This document shows, one piece after another, positions 16,648 through 24,681 of a stretch of 64,000 nucleotides of DNA. Positions within the stretch are counted from its first letter, which is position 1, and each line of letters starts with the position of its first letter. The notes under the pieces are model-generated. The model was not told the DNA's origin and did not search any database. It was given only the letters and a program-made list of their open reading frames with translations. The DNA lies in NCBI RefSeq assembly GCF_002242805.1, contig NZ_MCGQ01000015.1, positions 1 through 64,000 of the forward strand, written 5' to 3'. Position numbers and translations under genes: made by a program. The stretch comes from Streptomyces diastatochromogenes. Its GTDB lineage: Bacteria; Actinomycetota; Actinomycetes; Streptomycetales; Streptomycetaceae.

Positions 16648-17581
16648 AGAGCAACCGCTGGGCGAGGTCGGCCAGTTCCGGTGCCCGTAGTACCCGCCCG
16701 TCGAACCCTGGCAGCGGTACGTGAAGTGGCTCGGTCCAGCGTTCCGGTACCGCGTCGATCCCGTACACCGCTCCCGCCAACGCCCCGGTGACCGCCGCCA
16801 CCGTGTCCGTGTCGCCGCCCAGGTCGATCGCCGTGCGTACCGCCTCCTCGTAGGACGTCGTCGTGCGCAGGGCCCAGACCGCCGAGCCCAGGCAGGGCCA
16901 GACCGCGCCGTTGAACTCGGTGGCCTGGTCCGGGTGCCAGCCGGGGGAGAGGACGGTCGCGTAGCGGGCCCGGTGGTCGGGGTGGAGCGCCGCCAGGGTG
17001 TCCGGTACGGCGGTGAGCGGATCCTCTCCGGTCAGGGCGACGCGGATCAGCTCGTGCAGGACGGCCGTGCCCTCCCAGGCCGCGGGGTCGCCGTGGGTGA
17101 GGGCGGAGAGGCGGCGGGCGGCGTCCATGGTGGCCGCACGGCCGTGGCGTGCGAAGTGGAGCGCCGAGGGGGCCGCCCGCATCAACGCCCCGTTCCCGGC
17201 CGCCCGTTGGTTCGTCCGGAAGTGCAGGGTCGCGGCTGTGTCCCAGGAGGCGCCGCCGGTCAGGACCGCCTCCGTCTGGAGGCCGATGTCCTTCGGGTCG
17301 GCGGCAGCCCAGCGCTGGAAGCGGCGGAACACGTCCGGGAGGTCCAGGCCCCCGCGCTCCAGCAGCGACTCGGCGGTCAGTACGGCCATCTGCGTGTCGT
17401 CGGTCGCCTCGCCTGGGTCCCAGCCGCCGCCCCCGCACATCTCCCCGCCGTGTCCGGGGTGCGGGAAGCGGGCCGAGAAGGCGCCTTCGGGGCCGAACTC
17501 GAAGGGTGCCCCGAGGGCGTCGCCCACGGCGGAGCCGAGCAGGGCTCCGACGGCGCGTTCGATGCACGAGGGATCGGTCAT
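16646..17581 (-). CDS. ADP-ribosylglycohydrolase (DraG/ARH family)
   Basis: A 311-residue all-helical hydrolase that removes ADP-ribose from proteins or small molecules. Both metal-binding signatures are present: GSAVGDALGAPFEF and EATDDTQMAVL in the first half, and IDLGGDTDTVAAVTGALAGA near the C-terminus, so the two-Mg centre is intact and activity is expected. The start follows the galE stop by nine bases, so the two are co-transcribed; a link between sugar-nucleotide epimerisation and ADP-ribose removal is not obvious. The stop codon overlaps an interspersed repeat. Target unknown. Confidence 0.92.
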   Translation of the reverse strand: MTDPSCIERAVGALLGSAVGDALGAPFEFGPEGAFSARFPHPGHGGEMCGGGGWDPGEATDDTQMAVLTAESLLERGGLDLPDVFRRFQRWAAADPKDIGLQTEAVLTGGASWDTAATLHFRTNQRAAGNGALMRAAPSALHFARHGRAATMDAARRLSALTHGDPAAWEGTAVLHELIRVALTGEDPLTAVPDTLAALHPDHRARYATVLSPGWHPDQATEFNGAVWPCLGSAVWALRTTTSYEEAVRTAIDLGGDTDTVAAVTGALAGAVYGIDAVPERWTEPLHVPLPGFDGRVLRAPELADLAQRLL

Positions 17582-17590
17582 CCCCGGAGC

Positions 17591-18571
17591 CTACGAGCGC
17601 GCCGCCTCCGGGTGCAGGCGTACCCAGCCCTCCCAGGCTGAGGTGATCATGTCCTGGACGTCGTACTTGGCCTGCCAGCCCAGTTCGGTGGCGATGCGGT
17701 CGGCGGAGGCGACGACGCGGGCGGGGTCGCCGGGGCGGCGTGGGGTGGTGATCGGGGGGCGGTCGTAGCCGGTGGCCGCGTTGATGTGGTCGATCATCTC
17801 GCGGACCGAGACACCCTCTCCGCGGCCGATGTTGAGGGTCAGGTCGCGGCCGGGGGTGGAGCGCAGGGCGCGGGCGACCGTCACATGGGCCTCGGCCAGG
17901 TCGACCACGTGGATGTAGTCGCGGACGCAGGTGCCGTCGGGGGTCGGGTAGTCGTCGCCGAAGATGCGCGGCGCCGCGCCCTCGGTGAGCTTCTCGAAGA
18001 CCATGGGGACGAGGTTGAAGACGCCCGTGTCGGCCAGGGCGGGGGTGGCCGCGCCGGCCACGTTGAAGTAGCGCAGGGACGCGGTCGCCAGGCCCGTCGC
18101 CCGGCCCGTCGCGCGCACCAGCCACTCGCCGGCCAGCTTGGTCTCGCCGTAGGGGGAGAGCGGGAGACAGGGGGTCTCCTCCGTGACCAGGTCGACGTCC
18201 GGCATGCCGTAGACGGCGGCCGAGGAGGAGAAGACGAAGGACGGGATCTCCGCCTGCGTCACCGCCTCCAGCAGGACGCGCAGGCCCTCCACGTTCTCCC
18301 GGTAGTAGTGCAGCGGGAGGTCCACGGACTCGCCCACCTGCTTCTTCGCGGCCAGGTGGACGACCCCGGTCACCTCGTACTCGGCGAGGGTGCGGGCCAC
18401 CTGCTCGCCGTCCAGGATCGAGCCCCGCACCAGCGGGACCTCGTCCGGCACGCGCCCGGCGACACCGGTGGACAGGTCGTCGTAGACCACGGTCCGCTCG
18501 CCCGCCTCGGTCATCGCGCGTACGACGTGCGCCCCGATGTAGCCGGCGCCGCCGGTGATCAGCCAGGTCAT
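17591..18571 (-). CDS. galE: UDP-glucose 4-epimerase
   Basis: A 326-residue short-chain dehydrogenase-type epimerase interconverting UDP-glucose and UDP-galactose (or the N-acetyl forms). The NAD-binding motif is GGAGYIG at residues 7-13. The catalytic set is FSSSAAVYG and YGETK (Tyr and Lys), with RYFNVAGA and CVRDYIHVVDLAEAH later, all as in GalE. The ATG at 18571 has GAGGGGAGG upstream at good spacing. Position within the glycosyltransferase region suggests it supplies UDP-galactose or UDP-GalNAc for the surface polymer rather than galactose catabolism; galT and galK are absent here. Confidence 0.93.
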   Translation of the reverse strand: MTWLITGGAGYIGAHVVRAMTEAGERTVVYDDLSTGVAGRVPDEVPLVRGSILDGEQVARTLAEYEVTGVVHLAAKKQVGESVDLPLHYYRENVEGLRVLLEAVTQAEIPSFVFSSSAAVYGMPDVDLVTEETPCLPLSPYGETKLAGEWLVRATGRATGLATASLRYFNVAGAATPALADTGVFNLVPMVFEKLTEGAAPRIFGDDYPTPDGTCVRDYIHVVDLAEAHVTVARALRSTPGRDLTLNIGRGEGVSVREMIDHINAATGYDRPPITTPRRPGDPARVVASADRIATELGWQAKYDVQDMITSAWEGWVRLHPEAARS

Positions 18572-18619
18572 GTACGGCCTCCCCTCGTCAGCCGGCCGGC
18601 CCGTGGTGGCCGGTGGCTC

Positions 18620-18730
18620 TCGGTCGTGATGGTTTTCGGTCGTGATGGTTTTTTGTGCGTGATGGTTTTTGGGCGTAATGACTCCTGGGCCGTGGGTCTC
18701 GGTCCCTGGGTCGTCTCGGTCCCCTGGGTC
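18620..18730. repeat. short tandem repeats between galE and the upstream GT2
   Basis: Three imperfect copies of CGGTCGTGATGGTTTT (about 16-18 bases; 18621-18636, 18637-18654, 18655-18670) are followed by a decayed fourth. A second simple array of GGGTCTCGGTCCCTG-like units runs over 18690-18730. The units carry four to six T each. The array lies between the stop of the GT2 gene and the galE start. Confidence 0.75.
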
Positions 18731-20341
18731 TCAGTGAAGCAGGCGGCGGAGTCGGCCGCGGGCCACGCCCATGACGCCCCGTACCCCGGTCGCCACGCGC
18801 AGGGCCAGGGCGCCGGAGTGGGTGGCGTACGGCTGGACCAGCAGTACGCCGTGCCGGGCGCTCGGGACGGCGCGTCGGCGCAGCCGGCCGGCGCCCGCGA
18901 GGGCGTGCGCCGTCACCTCCCGGGACGCGCCGTCCGCGAAGCGCACGGTCAGACGCAGATCCCAGGTGCCCGCGCCGAGCGCGCCCAGATCGACGGGCAC
19001 CTCGGCCGACCAGCCGTCGGCGCTGGAGGGCGTGAAGGTGGTCGTCGCGCGCCGGTCCGTGCGCCCGTCCTCCCTGGACTGCCACTCCACCTCCACCTCC
19101 CGCGGCCCGGCCTCGGCCATCCGCCCGTACAGCTCGTGCAGCCGCAGGCACAGCCGGGCGTCACGCGCGCGGGGGAGCAGTTCCGCGTCCACCGTGAGCG
19201 GCAGGACGCGGGTGGGGCGGGTCAGGAAGGGGGTGAGGGCGACCTGGGGGAGGTCGGTGGACCATACGGGCGTGCCGTCGGGTGTGCGGGCGTAGGGCGG
19301 GAGCAGCCGGGCCGGGCGCGAGGCCAGCTCCTTCAGCCGGGGAAGGTCGCACGGCTCGGCGGACTCCAGGACGACCCGCGCGAGCAGCCGGCCGGGCGCC
19401 GTCGGGTTCAGCTCCCAGTCGGCGGCGTCGTAGCGCGCGAGGTACTCCCGGGTGTGCGTCCACCACGCGCGCTGGTAGGGCGCGTCGCGCAACCCCAGCT
19501 CGCGGGCGTACATACGCACCTCGTGGTCGAGGAACTTCGCCCGCGCGGCCCGCGCCAGCTCCTTCTGCCCGGCGCTCAGCAGAATGTCGTACGCCAGCGC
19601 GCACGCCTCGGTACGCGCCTTCCAGTTGTCGATGCGCCCCCGGTCCAGGGAGAGCGACAACTGCTCGGCGGACCGGCGCACGTGCCACACGTAGACGCGG
19701 TCCGGTACGAGCGCGATACGCGGCGCCGCGGCGAGCACGCGCGCGGTGAAGACGAAGTCCTCGTAGAGGAAGCGCCCCTCGGGGAAGCGGATGCCGTGCT
19801 CCCGCAGGAAGGCGGTCCGGTACAGCTTGTTGACGCACAGCGTGTCGTGCACCAGGCGGGGGCGCTGGGAGGGGCGCGCGAGGACGGTGTGCGCCGCGTA
19901 GAGGGGCGCCTGCCAGGGCTGATCGCGCCCCGAGGGCAGCTCCCGGCGCACGCACAGCCCGCTCGCGACCTCGGCACGCGCCCCCGCGGCCGCCGCCAGC
20001 AGCGCGTCCACCGCGCCAGGCGGCAGCACGTCGTCGCTGTCCAGGAACATCACGTACGGCATCGTCACCGCGTCGATCCCGGTGTTGCGCGGGCTGCCGC
20101 AGCCGCCGCTGTTGACCCCGCGGCGCACGACCCGCAGTCTGGGCTCGCCGGCGGCCAGGCGGGCCAGCAGTTCGCCGCTGCCGTCCGTCGAGCAGTCGTC
20201 GACGGCGACGACCTCACCGACGGCGGCGCCCTGGTCGAGCGCCGAGCGTACGGCGTCGACGACGTGGTCGGCGTCGTTGTAGCCGATGACGACGACACCG
20301 ACCTGAGGCGTAGGGTTCGGGTCTCGCGGGTCTGGATGCAT
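18731..20341 (-). CDS. family-2 glycosyltransferase with C-terminal beta-rich domain
   Basis: A 536-residue enzyme. The GT-A domain (about residues 10-230) has VGVVVIGYNDADHV, AVDDCSTDGS, SPRNTGIDA and FLDSDDVLP, so both acidic motifs are intact. FLYEDFVFTARVL is the later acceptor-side motif. A second domain of about 300 residues matches the overall plan of the GT2 at 9996-11660. The start is uncertain: ATG 20341 is used here; GTG 20350 lies 8 bases after a TACGCT -10-like box and could be leaderless. It lies 44 bases after the upstream mannosyltransferase-like gene and probably shares its transcript. Likely a sugar transferase for the surface glycopolymer. Confidence 0.88.
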   Translation of the reverse strand: MHPDPRDPNPTPQVGVVVIGYNDADHVVDAVRSALDQGAAVGEVVAVDDCSTDGSGELLARLAAGEPRLRVVRRGVNSGGCGSPRNTGIDAVTMPYVMFLDSDDVLPPGAVDALLAAAAGARAEVASGLCVRRELPSGRDQPWQAPLYAAHTVLARPSQRPRLVHDTLCVNKLYRTAFLREHGIRFPEGRFLYEDFVFTARVLAAAPRIALVPDRVYVWHVRRSAEQLSLSLDRGRIDNWKARTEACALAYDILLSAGQKELARAARAKFLDHEVRMYARELGLRDAPYQRAWWTHTREYLARYDAADWELNPTAPGRLLARVVLESAEPCDLPRLKELASRPARLLPPYARTPDGTPVWSTDLPQVALTPFLTRPTRVLPLTVDAELLPRARDARLCLRLHELYGRMAEAGPREVEVEWQSREDGRTDRRATTTFTPSSADGWSAEVPVDLGALGAGTWDLRLTVRFADGASREVTAHALAGAGRLRRRAVPSARHGVLLVQPYATHSGALALRVATGVRGVMGVARGRLRRLLH

Positions 20342-20385
20342 GGGGTCCACAGGCCGGGAGCGTAGAAATATTCGGTAATACCCCG

Positions 20386-21657
20386 TTAAGAGATGCTTAG
20401 CGCTCGGTCGGGAAGACGGTCTGAATCCGGTCGGGGTTGCGTCGAGGGCGCGGGCTTTCCGGACGGCGGCCGCGCGGAGCGCCACAGCCGGACGAAGGAC
20501 AGCACCGCGGCGGCGGCCAGCAGCCCGTTGCGGGCCAGCATCAGCAGACAGCCGGTCCAGCTGCCGGCGACCACCTCGCGGTAGAACATCGGAAAGGCCA
20601 CGGAGGTGAGCGCGCTCGCCGCGAGGATCAGCACGGCCACCGGGCGCTGACTGGTGTGCCGCGAGGTCAGGCACACGGCGGCGAGACCGATCAGCCAGAT
20701 CATGTACTGGGGGCTGATCACCCGGCTCGTGACGGTGAACAGCAGCACCGCGGCGAGCGCGGCGTCGTACGGCGTGGCAGGGCTCCAGTGCCGTGCCCGC
20801 ACCCGCCACAGCAGCAGAAGTCCCAAGGCCGCGGCGGTGAGCGCGAGGGACGTGGTGGCGACGGCGGGCACGTGCGGGCCGACCAGCTCGATCGCGCCGT
20901 ACTGGTAGCGGGCCCGGCCGGACCAGCCGGCGTGCCGCGCCAGGTTCAGTGCCGTACCGCCGAGCGACTCGATCTGCACACCCCGGCCGCCCTGCTCCCG
21001 CAGGAAGGCCAGCGGATTGTCGAACGAAAGGGCGAGCAGCGCGAGGAAGGCGCACCCGGCGGCAACGCTCCACCCCCACGCCCTGCGCGTCACGGGCCCC
21101 CGGGGCGTGCCCAGCAGCACCAGGCCCGGCCACACCTTCACCAGCGCGCCCAGCGCGCTGAAAACGCCGCCCGCGCGCGGGGAGCGGCCCAACGTCAACA
21201 GGGAGATGACGGCGAGCGCGGTCACCTGCACGTCGTACCGGGCGAGCGGCACATGCAGCAGCAGCGGCAGCCCGCAGGTCCACACGGTCGCGCCGAACAG
21301 GCTCCGCCCGGGGCGCGTTCCCGCGCGGACCAGGGCTGCCGCGATCAGCGCGTCCGCGGCCAGCGTCAGCACCACGAACGCCTGAAAGTACGTCAACCAC
21401 GGGAGCAGGCCGGGCGCCAGCAGCACCGCGCCCGCGCCCGGGGGGTACTGCCAGGTGCTGTCGTGCGCTGGGAACGCGCCGTGCGACAGGACGCCGTACC
21501 AGTGGAAGTACAGCCGCCACACCTCGCGCGGCACCGAACCTCCGCCCAGCAGGGGCGAGCTGTCGTGCGTGAGCAGCCACGACATCAGGGCACGGGTGGC
21601 GAGCCATACGGCGGTGAGAGCGAGGACCGGGCCGGGGGTGACACGGAGACGGTTCAT
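20386..21657 (-). CDS. polytopic glycosyltransferase, GT87/DUF2029-like
   Basis: A 423-residue membrane protein with about ten helices, resembling the alpha-mannosyltransferases (GT87) that use polyprenyl-phosphomannose outside the membrane. Supporting motifs are DSTWQYPPGAGAVL in the early loop, LLLHVPLARYDVQ, ALGALVKVWPGLVL and RVISPQYMIWLIGL. ATG 21657 lies 8 bases after TAGGCT with no ribosome site, consistent with a leaderless mRNA; longer upstream frames are low-complexity. Divergent from another GT-C gene. It probably adds a sugar to a lipid-linked glycan. Confidence 0.85.
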   Translation of the reverse strand: MNRLRVTPGPVLALTAVWLATRALMSWLLTHDSSPLLGGGSVPREVWRLYFHWYGVLSHGAFPAHDSTWQYPPGAGAVLLAPGLLPWLTYFQAFVVLTLAADALIAAALVRAGTRPGRSLFGATVWTCGLPLLLHVPLARYDVQVTALAVISLLTLGRSPRAGGVFSALGALVKVWPGLVLLGTPRGPVTRRAWGWSVAAGCAFLALLALSFDNPLAFLREQGGRGVQIESLGGTALNLARHAGWSGRARYQYGAIELVGPHVPAVATTSLALTAAALGLLLLWRVRARHWSPATPYDAALAAVLLFTVTSRVISPQYMIWLIGLAAVCLTSRHTSQRPVAVLILAASALTSVAFPMFYREVVAGSWTGCLLMLARNGLLAAAAVLSFVRLWRSARPPSGKPAPSTQPRPDSDRLPDRALSIS

Positions 21658-21748
21658 CACGTGGGAGCCTAATCCGCGCGGATGGTGTATCCATGCCGAT
21701 ACGCCGTCAATGACCGGCAAAGGTTGGCTAATCGCAAAAGATCGGGCC

Positions 21749-23563
21749 ATGGTGAGCATCGGGCCTCTTGTGAAACCGCAGTCGCGCAGGGCGGCTGCCG
21801 CAGCGGATGTCGTACCGGCTGACGCCCCGGATGCAGCGGATGCACCGGATGTATCGGTTGCACCGGATGCGCGGGACGCACCTGGTGCAACGACTCGCGC
21901 GGCGAGAGGTGCGCGGTGTGTGCCCGGGTTGGTCATGTTCGTGCTCGGGCTCTGGGGGCTGGACCGCGGCGGGATGTGGCGGGACGAGGCCGTCACCTTC
22001 CAGGTCGCGCGCCGCACGGTGCCGCAGATCTGGCAGTTGCTGCACGGCGTGGACGCGGTGCACGGCCTGTACTACCTCCTCATGCACGCCGTCCTCGGTG
22101 TCCACCCCGGCGAAGTCGTCCTCCGGCTGCCCTCCGTGTCCGCGGCGGCGCTGACGGCGGGACTGGTGGCCGCGCTCGGCGCCCGGCTGGTGCGGCCGCG
22201 GGTCGGGCTGTGGGCGGGGCTGCTGTACGCGATCACGCCGATGGCCGGGCACTACGCGCAGGAGGGCCGCTCGTACGCCTTGGTCGCGGCCGGGGCCACC
22301 GGAGCCACGCTGCTGCTCGTGCGGGCCGTGCAGGGGGGTTCCTCCTGGCGGGCGTACGGCGTCGTCCTCGGCCTCACCTGCTGGCTGCACGAGTTCGCGG
22401 TCCTGCTGCTGCTCGCCCACGCGGTGTCGCTGGCGCTGGGGCGGGTGGGGGTGCGGGTGTGGCGGGGCTGGGGGTGTGCGGCGGGGGTCGTGGGGGTTGC
22501 GCTGGTGCCGATGGTTCTTGTGTCGCGGGCGCAGTCGGCTCAGGTGGCGTGGTTGCGGGAGCCGACGTGGCAGACGGCGGGGGGTTTGCTGCGGGGGTTT
22601 CTCGGGCCGACGGACGGGGTGTACTGGGCGTGTCTGGGGTTGGCCGTGGTGGGGCTGGTGGGGGTGCTGGGGCGGCGGGGGGCGTTGACGTGTGCGGGGG
22701 TTGCTCTGCCGTTGGTTGTGGTGCCGCCGGCTGCGTTGATGCTGGTGTCGCAGGTTTCGCCGCTGTACGTCGATCGGTACGTGCTGTATGCCCTGTCGGG
22801 GGCGCCGTTGCTGGTGGCTGCGGGGGCCGAGTGGGTGGCCGGGGCCGTCGGTCGCCTGCGGCTCGGTGGTCGTCGTGTGCCCACCCGTTCCGCCCTGCGG
22901 AACGACTGCCCACACGACGACGGGAGGTTGGAAAGGCGCCCTTGCTGCGACTGCCCGCACGACGACGGGGCGTCGGCAAGGCGCCCTCAGTTGCTGTCAG
23001 CACCCGTCAAAGCGGGCCCCCTCTCCAGCTCCCCCCTCCTCACCCTCACCGGCGTCCTCGCCCTCACCCTCGCCCTCATCCACCAGTTCCCCCTCCTCCG
23101 GGACGACCGTGACCCTGCCCGCCGCCCCGATGACCTCGGTGCCGTCTCCCGGGTCGCCGCGCGGGAGGTGCGTGCCGGGGATCCCGTGCTGTTCCTGCCG
23201 GTGCAGACGCGGAACGTGGCTCTTGCCTATCCGGGGGCGTTTCGCGGGGCGCGGGATGTGGGGTTGGCGGAGTCGGGGGCCGTGTCGGGGAGCTTGTACG
23301 GAAAGGAAGTCGGGGCGGAGAGCCTGCGTCGCCGGGTGGCAGGGCTGGAGCGGGTGTGGGTCGTCGCCGACCGGGATCTGCTCGCCGGACGCTGGAGGCC
23401 GGGCAGTCCCGTCGAGCGGGCGAAACTCGCCGTGCTGGCGGAGCGGTTCGTGCCCGGCGAGGAGTCCGTGCAGGGTGATGTGACCGTGCGGCTCTACGTC
23501 CGCCGGCCTGCTGTCAGCGGTAGTCGTCCCGGTCTACGTCCGCCGGCCTGCTGTCAGCGGTAG
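21749..23563 (+). CDS. GT-C glycosyltransferase (PMT/GT39-like) with internal repeat insertion
   Basis: A protein of about 604 residues. After an Ala/Asp/Pro-rich cytoplasmic tail come many helices. The first loop, GMWRDEAVTFQVA, has the Asp-Glu pair typical of GT39/GT83 enzymes, and HYAQEGRSYAL is a further family motif. About residues 375-415 are not membrane-like: a genome-repeat hairpin (22876-22915) and a 45-base tandem duplication encode Cys/Arg/Asp-rich peptide before helices resume at LLTLTGVLALTLAL. The last 24 codons result from a 40-base tandem duplication. Start ATG 21749 is tentative. Function may persist because all insertions keep frame. Confidence 0.75.
   Translation: MVSIGPLVKPQSRRAAAAADVVPADAPDAADAPDVSVAPDARDAPGATTRAARGARCVPGLVMFVLGLWGLDRGGMWRDEAVTFQVARRTVPQIWQLLHGVDAVHGLYYLLMHAVLGVHPGEVVLRLPSVSAAALTAGLVAALGARLVRPRVGLWAGLLYAITPMAGHYAQEGRSYALVAAGATGATLLLVRAVQGGSSWRAYGVVLGLTCWLHEFAVLLLLAHAVSLALGRVGVRVWRGWGCAAGVVGVALVPMVLVSRAQSAQVAWLREPTWQTAGGLLRGFLGPTDGVYWACLGLAVVGLVGVLGRRGALTCAGVALPLVVVPPAALMLVSQVSPLYVDRYVLYALSGAPLLVAAGAEWVAGAVGRLRLGGRRVPTRSALRNDCPHDDGRLERRPCCDCPHDDGASARRPQLLSAPVKAGPLSSSPLLTLTGVLALTLALIHQFPLLRDDRDPARRPDDLGAVSRVAAREVRAGDPVLFLPVQTRNVALAYPGAFRGARDVGLAESGAVSGSLYGKEVGAESLRRRVAGLERVWVVADRDLLAGRWRPGSPVERAKLAVLAERFVPGEESVQGDVTVRLYVRRPAVSGSRPGLRPPACCQR
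22876..22992. repeat. repeat element and 45-bp tandem copy inside the GT-C gene
   Basis: GTGTGCCCACC, an 8-bp stem CGTTCCGC/GCGGAACG with loop CCT (22886-22904) and ACTGCCCACAC reproduce the intergenic element at 1536-1576. From 22903 a 45-base unit beginning CGACTGCCCACACGACGACG is repeated once at 22948 with divergence. The 45-base period equals 15 codons, so the frame is kept. Confidence 0.75.
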
Positions 23564-23570
23564 CCGTTCC
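23491..23570. repeat. 40-bp tandem duplication at the 3' end of the GT-C gene
   Basis: Two adjacent 40-base copies (23491-23530, 23531-23570) share CTACGTCCGCCGGCCTGCTG and the following TCAGCGGTAG. As 40 is not a multiple of three, the second copy is read in a new frame, which supplies the present TAG stop. Weaker related units continue to about 23620. Confidence 0.85.
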
Positions 23571-23616
23571 GCTCTCAAGGGCAGCCACCCTGCTCTCAGC
23601 GCCCCCCACCCCGCCC

Positions 23617-24102
23617 TCAGCGGCAGCCCTCCGCCTCTTCCAGTGCCGCCGCGTCCAGCGTTGAGGTGAGCTGGTCGAGGCGTTCGCGCAGTTCGCCGAT
23701 CTCCGCCAGTTCGAAGCCCGTCGCCGTCACGATGCGGCGCGGCACCTCCAGGGCCCGCTCGCGGAGCGCCACGCCCTCCTCGGTGAGCCGTACCTGCACC
23801 GACCGCTCGTCCTGCACACTGCGCTCGCGCCGGACCAGGCCGGCCCCCTCCAGGCGCTTGACCAGCGGGGACAGCGTGCCCGAGTCCAGGCGCAGATGTT
23901 CGCCGAGCTTCTTGACCGGCAGGTCGCCCTGCTCCCACAGCACCAGCATCACCAGGTACTGCGGGTAGGTGAGCCCGAGGTCCTTGAGGATCACGCGGTA
24001 GACGCTGTTGAAGGCGCGGGATGCCGCGTGCAGCGAGAAGCAGATCTGGCGGTCCAGGCGGAGCCAGTCCGCTTCGGGGGCAGGGGTCTGGGTGGCGGTC
24101 AT
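23617..24102 (-). CDS. ohrR: organic hydroperoxide-sensing MarR repressor OhrR
   Basis: A 161-residue MarR-family regulator. LRLDRQICFSLHAASRA places Cys21 where OhrR proteins have the peroxide-reactive cysteine. The winged helix includes YPQYLVMLVLWEQ, KKLGEHLRLDSGTLSPLVKRLE and the wing RSVQDERSVQVRLT. Oxidation of the cysteine releases it from DNA and induces ohr. It is divergent to ohr with a perfect palindromic operator in the 126-base gap. The ATG follows TACCCT plus GGAGGC, so it may be leaderless. Confidence 0.93.
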   Translation of the reverse strand: MTATQTPAPEADWLRLDRQICFSLHAASRAFNSVYRVILKDLGLTYPQYLVMLVLWEQGDLPVKKLGEHLRLDSGTLSPLVKRLEGAGLVRRERSVQDERSVQVRLTEEGVALRERALEVPRRIVTATGFELAEIGELRERLDQLTSTLDAAALEEAEGCR

Positions 24103-24131
24103 GCCTCCAGGGTAGCTCTAGCGAGCCATTT

Positions 24132-24145
24132 AGTTGTGCACAACT
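24132..24145. promoter_or_regulatory. OhrR operator
   Basis: AGTTGTGCACAACT is a perfect 14-base palindrome inside the AT-rich stretch TTTAGTTGTGCACAACTTAA between ohrR and ohr. It resembles known OhrR sites built on TTGTGCACAA. A related half, AATTGTGTGC, follows at 24148. Confidence 0.8.
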
Positions 24146-24228
24146 TAATTGTGTGCTCTACTTGTGGTCGTGAAGGCGGCAGGACAGGAGCCGCCGGACC
24201 GCACATGACTTTGAGAGGGATGGTCTTC

Positions 24229-24642
<414 letters not shown>

Positions 24643-24681
24643 GACCCCGGGTTGTACGAAGGAACCGGTGACCTGCCGGCC

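Noticed and set aside
15861..18125. 754-codon minus-strand frame over tetR, the ADP-ribosylglycohydrolase and galE
   Set aside because: Low-complexity Arg/Pro/Gly sequence in the wrong frame of two clear genes.
22441..23563. Frameshifted or broken GT-C pseudogene
   Set aside because: The frame stays open through all repeat segments, and membrane helices resume after them; I treat it as an altered but intact gene.
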